Positions 1-6,796 of a stretch of 9,812 nt of DNA are shown piece by piece (positions within the stretch are counted from its first letter, which is position 1; each line of letters opens with the position of its first letter). A program made the position numbers and the translations under genes. A model generated the notes under the pieces. It was not told where the DNA came from. It made no database searches and worked only from the letters and a program-made list of their open reading frames with translations. The stretch is from Marinobacterium sp. xm-d-530 (lineage in GTDB: Bacteria; Pseudomonadota; Gammaproteobacteria; Pseudomonadales; Balneatricaceae). The DNA lies in assembly GCA_949499045.1 (NCBI GenBank), contig CATEEE010000248.1:1-9812 (forward strand), written 5' to 3'.

Positions 1-46
1 CCTCAACCTTGGCAAGGTTGCGCTCTACCAACTGAGCTATTCCCGC
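1..46 (-). tRNA. tRNA-Gly(GCC), partial, 3' part cut by the window edge
   Basis: Read on the minus strand, the segment begins GCGGGAATAGCTCAG, a standard acceptor 5' strand and D-arm, continues through GGTAGAGC, and has a CAACC/GGTTG anticodon stem around the loop TTGCCAA. The anticodon is therefore GCC (glycine). The variable region, T-arm and acceptor 3' strand lie before base 1 and are not visible. It starts only 3 nt after the CCA of the upstream tRNA-Glu, so the two are almost certainly co-transcribed and processed from one precursor. Confidence 0.95.
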
Positions 47-49
47 GGA

Positions 50-125
50 TGGCGTCCCATAGGGGGTTCGAACCCCTGTTACCGCCGTGAAAGGGCGGTG
101 TCCTAGGCCACTAGACGAATGGGAC
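50..125 (-). tRNA. tRNA-Glu(TTC)
   Basis: This is a complete 76-nt tRNA on the minus strand. The acceptor strands are GTCCCAT and ATGGGAC, followed by discriminator G and an encoded CCA at 50-52. The anticodon loop is CTTTCAC between CCGCC and GGCGG, giving anticodon UUC (glutamate). The T-loop GGTTCGAACCCC is canonical. It is the first gene of a tRNA-Glu / tRNA-Gly unit that continues beyond the left edge. Confidence 0.97.
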
Positions 126-144
126 AACACTTAATGTATTGCGT

Positions 145-157
145 TCCTCAGTGAGGA
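145..157 (-). repeat. 13-nt perfect inverted repeat in the tRNA leader
   Basis: TCCTCA-G-TGAGGA has 6-bp arms with a 1-nt centre, lying directly after the predicted start site of the tRNA transcript. It could be part of the 5' leader trimmed during tRNA maturation or a protein site at the promoter. It is too tight to form a good RNA hairpin as drawn. Function unknown. Confidence 0.4.
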
Positions 158-164
158 GGCGCAA

Positions 165-193
165 ATAATACGGAGCACCCTATTAGCCGTCAA
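165..193 (-). promoter_or_regulatory. Strong sigma70 promoter of the tRNA-Glu/Gly operon
   Basis: On the minus strand there is TTGACG (188-193), a 17-nt spacer and TATTAT (165-170): 5/6 matches to the -35 consensus and 5/6 to the -10 consensus. The bases after the -10 are TTGCGCCTCC, a GC-rich discriminator of the kind found on stringently controlled stable-RNA promoters. An AT-rich stretch (about 201-235) lies just upstream and could act as an UP element or Fis-bound region. Transcription would start near 157-159, leaving a leader of about 33 nt before tRNA-Glu. Confidence 0.8.
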
Positions 194-276
194 CCCCTCA
201 ATTCGAAAAAATTACAAATTTCCTCGAATATTTGGACCAACTGATTAAATAGTGGGCGCCCTCCTCATTAAAACCT

Positions 277-1119
277 CTAACCAGTCAAACGATTGGCACG
301 ATAATCGGCGATCGCCTGTTCAATCTCATCCGTTGTGTTCATGACAAATGGACCATACTGTGCAATCGGTTCACCAATGGCTTCACCAGCAATCAACATC
401 AGCCTTGCACCTTCTGAACCCGCTGTTATCAGAATCGAATCACCGTCAGACAACTCAGCTGCCTCATGGATTTCTAACTTATCATCGGCTAAATAACCCG
501 CCCCTTCGAACAGATAGACAAAACCTGAAAGGTTTTCAGCGACCGGCAGCTCCAACTCTGCATTCGGTGATAGGCGAACCTCCATAAAGATGGGTTGTCG
601 ACTAATACCGGCAACAGGCCCAGTGTAGTGCTGCCCATCAAATTCAAACGAGCCCGCCACCAATCGAATAAAAGCATCTGGCAGTTGAACTTCCGTAATC
701 TCCTCGGGCTCAATATTTTGATATGCCGCCGGTTTCATTTTTTCACTCGCAGGTAGATTGACCCAGAGCTGGAAACCGCGCATTAAGCCATTTTCTTGCT
801 GTGGCATCTCTTCATGAATCACTCCCCGCCCCGCTGTCATCCACTGAACACTACCTGGACGAAGGATCCCCTCATTACCCATATGATCACGATGCTTCAT
901 CAATCCATCGAGCATATAGGTGACTGTTTCAAAACCACGGTGTGGGTGGGCAGGAAAACCGGCAATGTAGTCATCAGGGTCGTCTGAAGAGAAGCAATCT
1001 AACATCAGAAACGGATCGATACGTGCAAATTGGCTTTTGCCTACACTGCGACGAATCCGAACGCCAGCGCCATCCATACTGTCAACACCGGGTACTCGGC
1101 GTTTAATCACTCTGTTCAT
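277..1119 (-). CDS. Pirin family protein (cupin, probable metal-dependent redox protein)
   Basis: This 280-residue two-cupin pirin matches the usual family length. The Pirin_N domain (about residues 15-125) carries the metal ligands: His58 and His60 in FPAHPHRGFETVTY, then His102 and Glu104 in GRGVIHEEMP, corresponding to the Fe ligands of human pirin and E. coli YhhW. Pirin_C follows from about residue 178. Some bacterial pirins have quercetin 2,3-dioxygenase activity and others act as redox-sensing regulators; the sequence does not decide between these roles. The ATG is preceded by AGGAGAGG (1124-1131). The gene lies 33 nt downstream of azoR on the same strand, so the two probably form an operon under the divergent LysR-type regulator. 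In E. coli the pirin-like yhaK also lies beside a LysR gene (yhaJ). Confidence 0.93.
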   Translation of the reverse strand: MNRVIKRRVPGVDSMDGAGVRIRRSVGKSQFARIDPFLMLDCFSSDDPDDYIAGFPAHPHRGFETVTYMLDGLMKHRDHMGNEGILRPGSVQWMTAGRGVIHEEMPQQENGLMRGFQLWVNLPASEKMKPAAYQNIEPEEITEVQLPDAFIRLVAGSFEFDGQHYTGPVAGISRQPIFMEVRLSPNAELELPVAENLSGFVYLFEGAGYLADDKLEIHEAAELSDGDSILITAGSEGARLMLIAGEAIGEPIAQYGPFVMNTTDEIEQAIADYRANRLTG

Positions 1120-1152
1120 TGTGCCTCTCCTATTTATTGTAGTTTCAGATGT

Positions 1153-1740
1153 TCACACAAACGCTGCTCGGGCCTGTTCTAGCGACTGATCTCGGTGCGT
1201 ATCCATCGCCAACCCTTCAGCCAACACCAGACGTGTATCTTTAAGCCCAATAAATCCTAGGAACTGTTTCACAAAATCAACCTGAAAGTCCTGACCCTGT
1301 TCTGCGTAAAGACCGCCACGGGTCGCAACTAGGTATACGGGTTTATCTTCGATTAGACCTACTGGACCTTGTTCTGTGTAATGGAACGTCACACCCGCGC
1401 GAGCAAGGTGATCAAACCAAGATTTGAGCTGACTTGGGATATTGAAGTTGTACATCGGCAAACCGATGACAATCGTATCAGCCGACTTAACCTCAGCAAG
1501 CAGAGCGTCTGCAAACTCAACGACTGCACTCTGATCTGCGTCACGCTCTTCAGCAGGGCTATTCAATGCAGTGACTCGGTAAGCATCCAAATGCGGCACA
1601 GGATCACTGGCTAGATCACGTTCGATGACCACGCCATCACTGTTTTCAGCATGCCATGTATCAACAAAACTTTTCGCCAGTTGTGCAGACTGACCATGAT
1701 CACCAAATAGAGATGTTTTAATGTGAAGTAGAGTCGCCAT
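1153..1740 (-). CDS. azoR: FMN-dependent NADH:quinone oxidoreductase / azoreductase
   Basis: The 195-residue flavodoxin-fold protein is close to E. coli AzoR (about 200 aa). Visible family features are the FMN phosphate-binding N-terminus (Ser10 through about Ser18 in SLFGDHGQSAQ), the isoalloxazine-binding PMYNFNIPSQLKSWFDH block (residues 95-111, MYNF at 96-99) and TRGG at 140-143. The enzyme reduces quinones by two electrons, and azo dyes incidentally, using NADH, so it is a cytosolic defence against electrophilic quinones. The ATG at 1738-1740 has AAGGAA at 1748-1753. It is the promoter-proximal gene of the azoR-pirin unit, divergent from a LysR-type regulator whose intergenic holds a dyad. 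A clear azoR promoter could not be picked in the AT-rich intergenic. Confidence 0.93.
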   Translation of the reverse strand: MATLLHIKTSLFGDHGQSAQLAKSFVDTWHAENSDGVVIERDLASDPVPHLDAYRVTALNSPAEERDADQSAVVEFADALLAEVKSADTIVIGLPMYNFNIPSQLKSWFDHLARAGVTFHYTEQGPVGLIEDKPVYLVATRGGLYAEQGQDFQVDFVKQFLGFIGLKDTRLVLAEGLAMDTHRDQSLEQARAAFV

Positions 1741-1768
1741 ATCAAATTCCTTTTAATTAATTACATAT

Positions 1769-1796
1769 TTGATAGATGAATAATCTCATCTATAAT
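1769..1796 (+). promoter_or_regulatory. Predicted promoter of the LysR-type regulator
   Basis: TTGATA (1769-1774), a 16-nt spacer and TATAAT (1791-1796) match sigma70 consensus at 5/6 and 6/6 positions. Transcription would begin near 1803, about 50 nt before the regulator's ATG. The promoter almost exactly overlaps the dyad at 1772-1793, which suggests that a bound regulator would block it. Confidence 0.6.
1772..1793. promoter_or_regulatory. Perfect 8-bp dyad, candidate operator of the LysR-type regulator
   Basis: ATAGATGA-N6-TCATCTAT is a perfect inverted repeat in the azoR/lysR intergenic. TAGATG half-sites recur in the same 113 bp at 1819-1824 and 1841-1846 (22 bp apart), and a related GAGATG at 1851-1856 covers the start codon. 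LysR-type regulators usually bind a dyad between the divergent genes and extend contacts to a second site. This dyad has an even-length centre and so is not a textbook T-N11-A box; assignment to this regulator is inference from position. Confidence 0.5.
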
Positions 1797-1853
1797 TTCG
1801 ATAATAAATAGCAGTATTTAGATGATATTAATCGATAAATTAGATGTATTGAG

Positions 1854-2732
1854 ATGATAACCTTAGAACAGTGGCAAGCTCTGATTGCGGTAGCTGATAG
1901 CAAAACCTTTGCCAAAGCAGCCGAAGCGATCAATAAAAGCCAATCAACACTAAGCTATGCCATTAAGCAGATCGAGCAGAGTACTGGTACAAAGTTGTTC
2001 ACTACTCAAGGCCGGCGAGCAGTATTAACCACCGAGGGTGAACAGTTGGTTGTTCATGCTCGTGAGCTCATCGCACGAGCAACCCGAATTGAGACACTCG
2101 CCAGTCAGTTTGCTTTAGGCGCAGAGGCCCGTATCAAACTTCGAATTGAAGCGATCTACCCAAACAGTATCATTCTCGAAGCGTTAGAGCGTTTTTCTAT
2201 ACAGCAACCGCAAACCCAAATAGATTACCAGCGCTCTGTTCTAAGCGGTTCTGAGCAGGCCCTATTGGAGCGAAACGCCGATATAGTCATCGGCGGGCGA
2301 GTACCACCGGGCTTTGTCGGAGAGAGTTTAGGGCGATTTAGATTTGTGGCAGCAGCAGCCCCCTCTCATCCACTGCATAAAATTGAGGCGTCCATTACCC
2401 TACAGATGCTTCAGGAGCACCGACAACTCGTCGTCAGAGACACAGGAGTCCGCAATATTGATGCAGGCTGGCTTGGCGCTAATCAGCGCTGGACTCTCGA
2501 TTCACCCGATCTCTCTATTGAGGCCGCCATTAAGGGCATGGGATTTGCTTGGTACGCAGAAGCACTGATTGCAAACCACCTTACTAGCGGTGCGTTGAAA
2601 CCTCTAAATCTCTCTGAAGGCAACGAGCGATTTGCTGAGCTCTATCTAATACTGACGCATGGTGAGACATCTACACCTGGCGTAAAAGCACTAGCGAAAC
2701 TGATTACTGAGGTTCAGTCAGAATTTTCTTGA
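1854..2732 (+). CDS. LysR-family transcriptional regulator
   Basis: The 292-residue protein has a normal LysR length. The N-terminal winged helix-turn-helix spans about residues 1-60 (recognition region about 18-37, TFAKAAEAINKSQSTLSYAIKQIE; wing at GRRAVLTTEG), followed by a linker helix and a LysR substrate-binding domain from about residue 90. The effector cannot be read from the sequence. Divergence from azoR-pirin suggests it regulates that pair, perhaps in response to quinones or other electrophiles, as proposed for YhaJ-type regulators beside pirin genes. A stop codon lies in frame at 1836-1838, so ATG 1854 is the natural start, but no convincing Shine-Dalgarno precedes it. The 3' end overlaps rmuC by 19 bp, tail to tail. 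Confidence 0.92.
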   Translation: MITLEQWQALIAVADSKTFAKAAEAINKSQSTLSYAIKQIEQSTGTKLFTTQGRRAVLTTEGEQLVVHARELIARATRIETLASQFALGAEARIKLRIEAIYPNSIILEALERFSIQQPQTQIDYQRSVLSGSEQALLERNADIVIGGRVPPGFVGESLGRFRFVAAAAPSHPLHKIEASITLQMLQEHRQLVVRDTGVRNIDAGWLGANQRWTLDSPDLSIEAAIKGMGFAWYAEALIANHLTSGALKPLNLSEGNERFAELYLILTHGETSTPGVKALAKLITEVQSEFS

Positions 2733-4132
2733 GACTCAATCCCAGCTGAATATGGTTTTTCCGAAGCGCCTGATGCATAAGGAGATTCTAATTCCAAAGA
2801 GGCTTTTTCAACCAACTCTGCAGGTAGCTCTTTTTGAACCGAGACCCCCAACTCTTTAAACTCAGCCGCCTGCTTTATAAGGTTACCTTTGCCTGAGTAG
2901 AGCTGTCCCAAGGCTTTATCGTAACTGCTACGCGCACTGTCGAGCTTGCGCCCAACATCTTGCATGCTAACAAGGAAAGAGCTGAGTTTGCTGTACACTT
3001 TTTCAGCACGATCTGCCAACTGAGCACTGTGTTTTGATTGATCTTCAAAGCGCCATAACTGACGAACGATATTCAAAGCAGTTAGAAGCGTCGTTGGGGT
3101 TGCCACTAGCACCTGCTTTTCAATCGCCTCTTGGAATAGCGTCTCGTTGTATTTGAGCGCTTCGACATAAGCAGATTCAATCGGCACAAACATCACAACA
3201 ACCTCAGGTGAGTTAAGGCCATTGAGCTTGAAATAACTTTTATCTGATAGTTCTTTAATGCGTGCCTGCATCGCTTCAGCATGCTCTTTAATTGCCTGAG
3301 CTCGCTCATGTGGATCTTCAGCGTTAACGTAACGCGTGTAGGCAGACAGTGAGGTTTTGGCATCAATGATCAAATGTTTATTCTGCGGAAGATAGACCAC
3401 AACATCAGGGCGCTGCCTTCCCTCTTCAGTATTGATACTCACCTCGCGCTTGTAATCTTTATCTCGACGCAATCCACTGGAGTCTAAAACATTTTCGAGC
3501 ATCAGCTCGCCCCAGTTACCCTGCATCTTCTTCTGACCCTGAAGCGCAGAACTGAGTCGTTCGGCTTCAGTCGTAATCTTGGCATTAAGGTCTTTAAGCT
3601 GCTGAAGCTCTGTCGTTAGCTTGGATCGCTGCTCGTTATCAAACTGATGAATTTTCTCGATGCGCTCTTTAAACCCTTTCATCTCAGAGGTCATCGGTTT
3701 TAACAGAGCATCCAATCGCTGCTGGCTCTGCTCCTGAAAGCTCTTGCCTTTCGCTTCAAGAATCTCTTGAGCCAAGGCTTCGAACTCCCTTTTAAGAAGA
3801 GTACGACTCTCTTCAAGTTGCTTGATCTGCTGTGAAAAATGGAGCTCTTTCTGTTCAAGCTCAGTATCACGACGTGCTTTATCTTCACCCAGTATCATTA
3901 ACTGGTTACGTAACTGATTTGCCAGCTGCTTCTCTTCCTCAAGATCACCTTTTAGCTCTGAAAGACGTGTTTCACTCACTGCTAAAAGAGACTCTTTAGA
4001 TGCCAGCTGAGACTCCAACTGCATCTGCAGTCGCGACATTTCAGCTCTCACACGCGCTTGTGATGATCGGTGCCATAAGTAACCAAGCAACAGGACAACT
4101 AAGATAAAACCAAACGCAACCAACAACTCCAA
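2714..4132 (-). CDS. rmuC: DNA recombination protein RmuC
   Basis: The 472 residues compare with about 475 in E. coli. An N-terminal membrane anchor (about 3-20) is followed by long coiled coil (about 25-200) and the RmuC nuclease-like domain (about 204-380) with GNWGE 205-209, RPDVVVYLP 241-249, IIDAK 255-259 and FVPIE 315-319. Asp243, Asp257 and Lys259 fit a restriction-endonuclease-like core. RmuC limits inversions at short inverted repeats; its biochemical activity is poorly defined. The start is TTG: an in-frame stop (TAG) sits 9 nt upstream at 4142-4144, and AGGAGT at 4138-4143 lies 5 nt before the TTG, so no ATG alternative keeps the membrane anchor. The gene stands alone, convergent with and overlapping the LysR gene. 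Confidence 0.95.
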   Translation of the reverse strand: MELLVAFGFILVVLLLGYLWHRSSQARVRAEMSRLQMQLESQLASKESLLAVSETRLSELKGDLEEEKQLANQLRNQLMILGEDKARRDTELEQKELHFSQQIKQLEESRTLLKREFEALAQEILEAKGKSFQEQSQQRLDALLKPMTSEMKGFKERIEKIHQFDNEQRSKLTTELQQLKDLNAKITTEAERLSSALQGQKKMQGNWGELMLENVLDSSGLRRDKDYKREVSINTEEGRQRPDVVVYLPQNKHLIIDAKTSLSAYTRYVNAEDPHERAQAIKEHAEAMQARIKELSDKSYFKLNGLNSPEVVVMFVPIESAYVEALKYNETLFQEAIEKQVLVATPTTLLTALNIVRQLWRFEDQSKHSAQLADRAEKVYSKLSSFLVSMQDVGRKLDSARSSYDKALGQLYSGKGNLIKQAAEFKELGVSVQKELPAELVEKASLELESPYASGASEKPYSAGIESQENSD

Positions 4133-4236
4133 AACCCACTCCTAAAAACGATCAAATAACTTGTTCATAATAGGGACACAGATTAACCTGTTTCATTCAT
4201 TAGACCCAAGCACACAGTGAATAAATAGAGCACTCA

Positions 4237-5265
4237 ATGACAATAAAAACTGCCATCATCGGCTATGGATTTGCCGCCAAAACCTTTCATGAACCTTTTT
4301 TAAGAGAGCTTGATGGCTATGAATTGGTTGCTGCCAGCGGTTCTAATGCGGCGGATGCCAAACAACACTGGTCTGATATGGTTGCATATCGTGACTATCA
4401 AGAGATGCTCAAGGAGAGTAGCGCGGAACTCTTTATTGTTACCACACCCAACGACTCCCATTTTGAAATTACTCGAGCACTTCTGAACGCTGGGAAGCGG
4501 GTGATCCTCGACAAGCCTGCATGCACGTCAAGCGAACAGCTAAAGCAGTTAATGCTTTTAGAACGAGAATCATTTGGATCAGTGAGTATTTTTCAAAATC
4601 GACGTTGGGATGGCGACTTTTTGACCCTTAAAAAGCTACTTGATGCAGGTCGCTTAGGAGATATCAAACGCTTTGAGTCCCACTTTGATCGTGCTAGACC
4701 TACACCTAAAACGCGTTGGCGCGAACTACCTGGCGAGGGTGCAGGTATCTGGTTTGATCTAGGACCCCACCTTATCGACCAAGCATTGCAACTCTTTGGT
4801 AAACCTTCAGGTGTCACCGCTGATATCAGGACGTTAAGAGAGGGCGCTTCTGTCGATGACTATTTTGATGTGCTGCTTCACTACTCTGACAAGGTCGTCA
4901 AACTGCACAGCTCGCCCTTCAGTTTTGGCCGACCTTTGAGATACGACGTACAGGGATCAAAGGGGCGCTTTGTGAAATATGCTATGGATCCTCAAGAGGA
5001 ACGACTTGTCAGCGGCAAAGCTTTTTCCACCCCGAGCTGGGCGGCCGATGAGTTCGCCAACTTCGGCAGACTGCATACCGAGCAAGGTGATGAGAGGGTG
5101 ACAACCGAACTTGGAAGTTACGCTCAATTCTTTGAGCAGATTAAAGGCTTTATACAGGGTATATCAGGGAACCCTGTATCCCTGGACTCTATTGCTGATC
5201 AGATCGCTGCTATCGAAGCCGGCTTTTTATCTTCACAGGAGCAGAAAAGCATCCAGCTGGGTTAG
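4237..5265 (+). CDS. ydgJ: Gfo/Idh/MocA-family NAD(P)-dependent oxidoreductase, YdgJ-like
   Basis: The 342-residue protein closely resembles E. coli YdgJ (about 346 aa). The Rossmann fold begins at once with IIGYGFAAKTFHEPF (residues 7-21), a GxGxxxxxxH dinucleotide loop. VILDKP at 89-94 supplies the EKP-type catalytic lysine (Lys93). The C-terminal domain contains NRRWDGDFLTL (121-131), FESHFDR and GIWFDLGPHLIDQ (170-182), with Asp174 and His178 at the expected substrate/catalytic positions. The family oxidises or reduces sugars, polyols or related compounds; the substrate of YdgJ-type members is not established, so none is assigned. The Shine-Dalgarno is weak (TAGAG, about 8 nt before ATG). 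The 3' end overlaps yciO by 4 bp in convergent orientation. Confidence 0.92.
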   Translation: MTIKTAIIGYGFAAKTFHEPFLRELDGYELVAASGSNAADAKQHWSDMVAYRDYQEMLKESSAELFIVTTPNDSHFEITRALLNAGKRVILDKPACTSSEQLKQLMLLERESFGSVSIFQNRRWDGDFLTLKKLLDAGRLGDIKRFESHFDRARPTPKTRWRELPGEGAGIWFDLGPHLIDQALQLFGKPSGVTADIRTLREGASVDDYFDVLLHYSDKVVKLHSSPFSFGRPLRYDVQGSKGRFVKYAMDPQEERLVSGKAFSTPSWAADEFANFGRLHTEQGDERVTTELGSYAQFFEQIKGFIQGISGNPVSLDSIADQIAAIEAGFLSSQEQKSIQLG

Positions 5266-5879
5266 AATGTATCGGTCGGTCCCGCACCTTCACGAACAAT
5301 GACGACTTCGTCATCTGTCAGGTTTAATACCGTCGTTGGATCCATACCGCAGTAGCCACCATCAATCACAAGATCAACAGCATGCTCAAGCAGATCACGT
5401 ATATCATAAGGGTCTGTCAAAGGCAGCTCTTCATCGGGCATGATAAGAGTGGTACTCATGATCGGTTCACCCAAAGCTTCAGCAATGGCCATGGCAATTT
5501 TGTTATCCGGTATGCGAATACCAATGGTACGGCGCTTAGGGTGCATTAATCGTCTAGGCACTTCAGTGGTCGCATTCAAAATAAAGGTATAAGCACCAGG
5601 GGTATGGGACTTAATAAAGCGGAACATGCTGTTACCTAACTTGGCGTAGGTTCCAATCTCTGAGAGGTCGCGACAGACCAGCGTAAAGTTATGCTTATCA
5701 TCCAATCTACGAATACGCTGAATACGTTCCATGGCGTTTTTATCGCCAAGATGACAGCCTAAGGCATAACCGGAATCTGTTGGGTAGATAATGACCCCAC
5801 CCTTATTAAGTATTTCTACAGCCTGCGATACCAAGCGACCTTGTGGGTTATCAGGGTGAATCGAAAAGAACTGGCTCAT
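5262..5879 (-). CDS. yciO: YciO, Sua5/YrdC/YciO-family protein
   Basis: The 205 residues match E. coli YciO (206 aa) nearly end to end, starting MSQFF-IHPDNPQ-RL. The YrdC-like fold shows YPTDSGYALGC (32-42), TPGAYTFIL (93-101), RTIGIRIP (117-124) and PTTVLNLTDD near the C-terminus. TsaC/Sua5 relatives make threonylcarbamoyl-AMP for tRNA t6A37. YciO is a distinct paralogous branch with weak or uncertain activity of that kind, so I name the family and not TsaC. The ATG has GGAG at 5885-5888. It lies 15 nt downstream of yciV on the same strand, the same pair order as in E. coli, which implies co-transcription. Confidence 0.95.
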   Translation of the reverse strand: MSQFFSIHPDNPQGRLVSQAVEILNKGGVIIYPTDSGYALGCHLGDKNAMERIQRIRRLDDKHNFTLVCRDLSEIGTYAKLGNSMFRFIKSHTPGAYTFILNATTEVPRRLMHPKRRTIGIRIPDNKIAMAIAEALGEPIMSTTLIMPDEELPLTDPYDIRDLLEHAVDLVIDGGYCGMDPTTVLNLTDDEVVIVREGAGPTDTF

Positions 5880-5894
5880 ACTAACTCCGTGCCG

Positions 5895-6743
5895 TTAAGC
5901 GCATAACTGTTCAACGATGACTCGTTGAGCATCAAAGTGAGGATAACGACCTAGTGCAGTCCAACGTTGATCGGGAGAGTGAAAATCACTGCCTGCAGAG
6001 ACCCAACACCCTGCCCTATCAGCTAACTTAATCAGCTCGTGCTGGTGACCCGGTGTTACACCAGGATAGCTCACCTCCAACCCATCAGCACCAGCTGATA
6101 ACATGTCCGCCATCAATTCACGAAGCTTAGTGAAGGTCATCTTATATTTAGTAGGGTGGGCCAGAATGGCTACACCGCCTGCTTCTTTGATTAGCGCAAT
6201 ACTCTGTTCGATAGCTGGCCACTCCGCTTTAACGTCACCCACACAGCCTTGACCTAAGTATTTATCAAAGGCCTCCTGCATCGACTCGACTTTACCAAGC
6301 TCCAACAGCGCCTTTGCGAAGTGGGGGCGACCAATTTGACCCTCTCCTGCAAAGCGTTTTGCTAGATCAAAAATGCCTCGAGCAACGCCACGCTTCTCTA
6401 AGCGCTCTGAAATCTTCTCTGCACGCTGGTATCTAAGCTGAATCAAGTGATCCATATAGGATTCAAATTGATCTGAGCTAGGATCAAAACCAAGTCCCAC
6501 CAGATGAATCACACGACCGCGCCAGTCACAGGTTAACTCAACACCGTTAATAAACTGGATACCTTGACGATCAGCCTCTGCTTTCGCTTCAGCCAAACCA
6601 CCTAGGGTGTCATGATCCGTTAATGCCATAACCTTCACATCTGTTTTAGACATGCGCTGCACTAACTCCGTAGGACTTAACGTACCATCGGAAACATTAC
6701 TGTGCATGTGGAGGTCAAATTGACCAATTGCTGGAATCATCAT
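5895..6743 (-). CDS. rnm: PHP-domain phosphoesterase YciV (RNase AM / TrpH type)
   Basis: With the ATG at 6741-6743 the protein is 282 aa (E. coli homologue about 293). PHP metal ligands are visible: FDLHMHSNVSDG (His12, His14, Asp19), LTDHD (Asp43, His44), GVEL (Glu69), HLVGL (His80), ILAHPTK, and GSDFH near the C-terminus. E. coli YciV was described as a 3',5'-nucleotide bisphosphatase and later as RNase AM, a 5'-3' exonuclease on short RNAs that matures 5' ends of rRNA. The reading frame extends upstream to a TTG at 6779, but that start lacks a Shine-Dalgarno and lies upstream of the likely -10. An ATG start puts the first metal motif near residue 10, as in E. coli. ATG 6738-6740 is equally possible. 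It is the first gene of yciV-yciO. Confidence 0.9.
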   Translation of the reverse strand: MMIPAIGQFDLHMHSNVSDGTLSPTELVQRMSKTDVKVMALTDHDTLGGLAEAKAEADRQGIQFINGVELTCDWRGRVIHLVGLGFDPSSDQFESYMDHLIQLRYQRAEKISERLEKRGVARGIFDLAKRFAGEGQIGRPHFAKALLELGKVESMQEAFDKYLGQGCVGDVKAEWPAIEQSIALIKEAGGVAILAHPTKYKMTFTKLRELMADMLSAGADGLEVSYPGVTPGHQHELIKLADRAGCWVSAGSDFHSPDQRWTALGRYPHFDAQRVIVEQLCA

Positions 6744-6764
6744 TTTTAACTTTGCATTTAAGCT

Positions 6765-6772
6765 TTTATACT
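6765..6772. promoter_or_regulatory. Overlapping -10 elements of the divergent yciV and yciB promoters
   Basis: The plus strand reads TATACT (6767-6772), a 5/6 -10 match for yciB. The minus strand reads TATAAA (6765-6770), also 5/6, for yciV. The two share TATA, so polymerase could use only one at a time. Neither has a good -35 at 16-18 nt. Predicted starts are near 6779 (plus) and 6758 (minus), giving leaders of about 15-20 nt each. Confidence 0.4.
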
Positions 6773-6796
6773 GTGGCAAATTTTTAGAGGTTCTAT

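Noticed and set aside
254..261. GGGCGCCC palindrome after the pirin gene, as a terminator
   Set aside because: The palindrome has no room for a loop and no T run follows on the minus strand; its partial complement with 153-162 (GAGGAGGCGC) has a mismatch and looks accidental.
348..987. Open frames on the plus strand and in other frames inside the pirin gene
   Set aside because: Low-complexity, His/Leu/Ser-rich translations with no recognisable family, fully antisense to or shifted from a well-supported pirin; shadows.
5262..5879. TsaC/Sua5 (t6A synthesis) assignment for the YrdC-like protein
   Set aside because: Near full-length identity to the YciO branch, including its N-terminus and partner gene yciV, argues for YciO and not TsaC.
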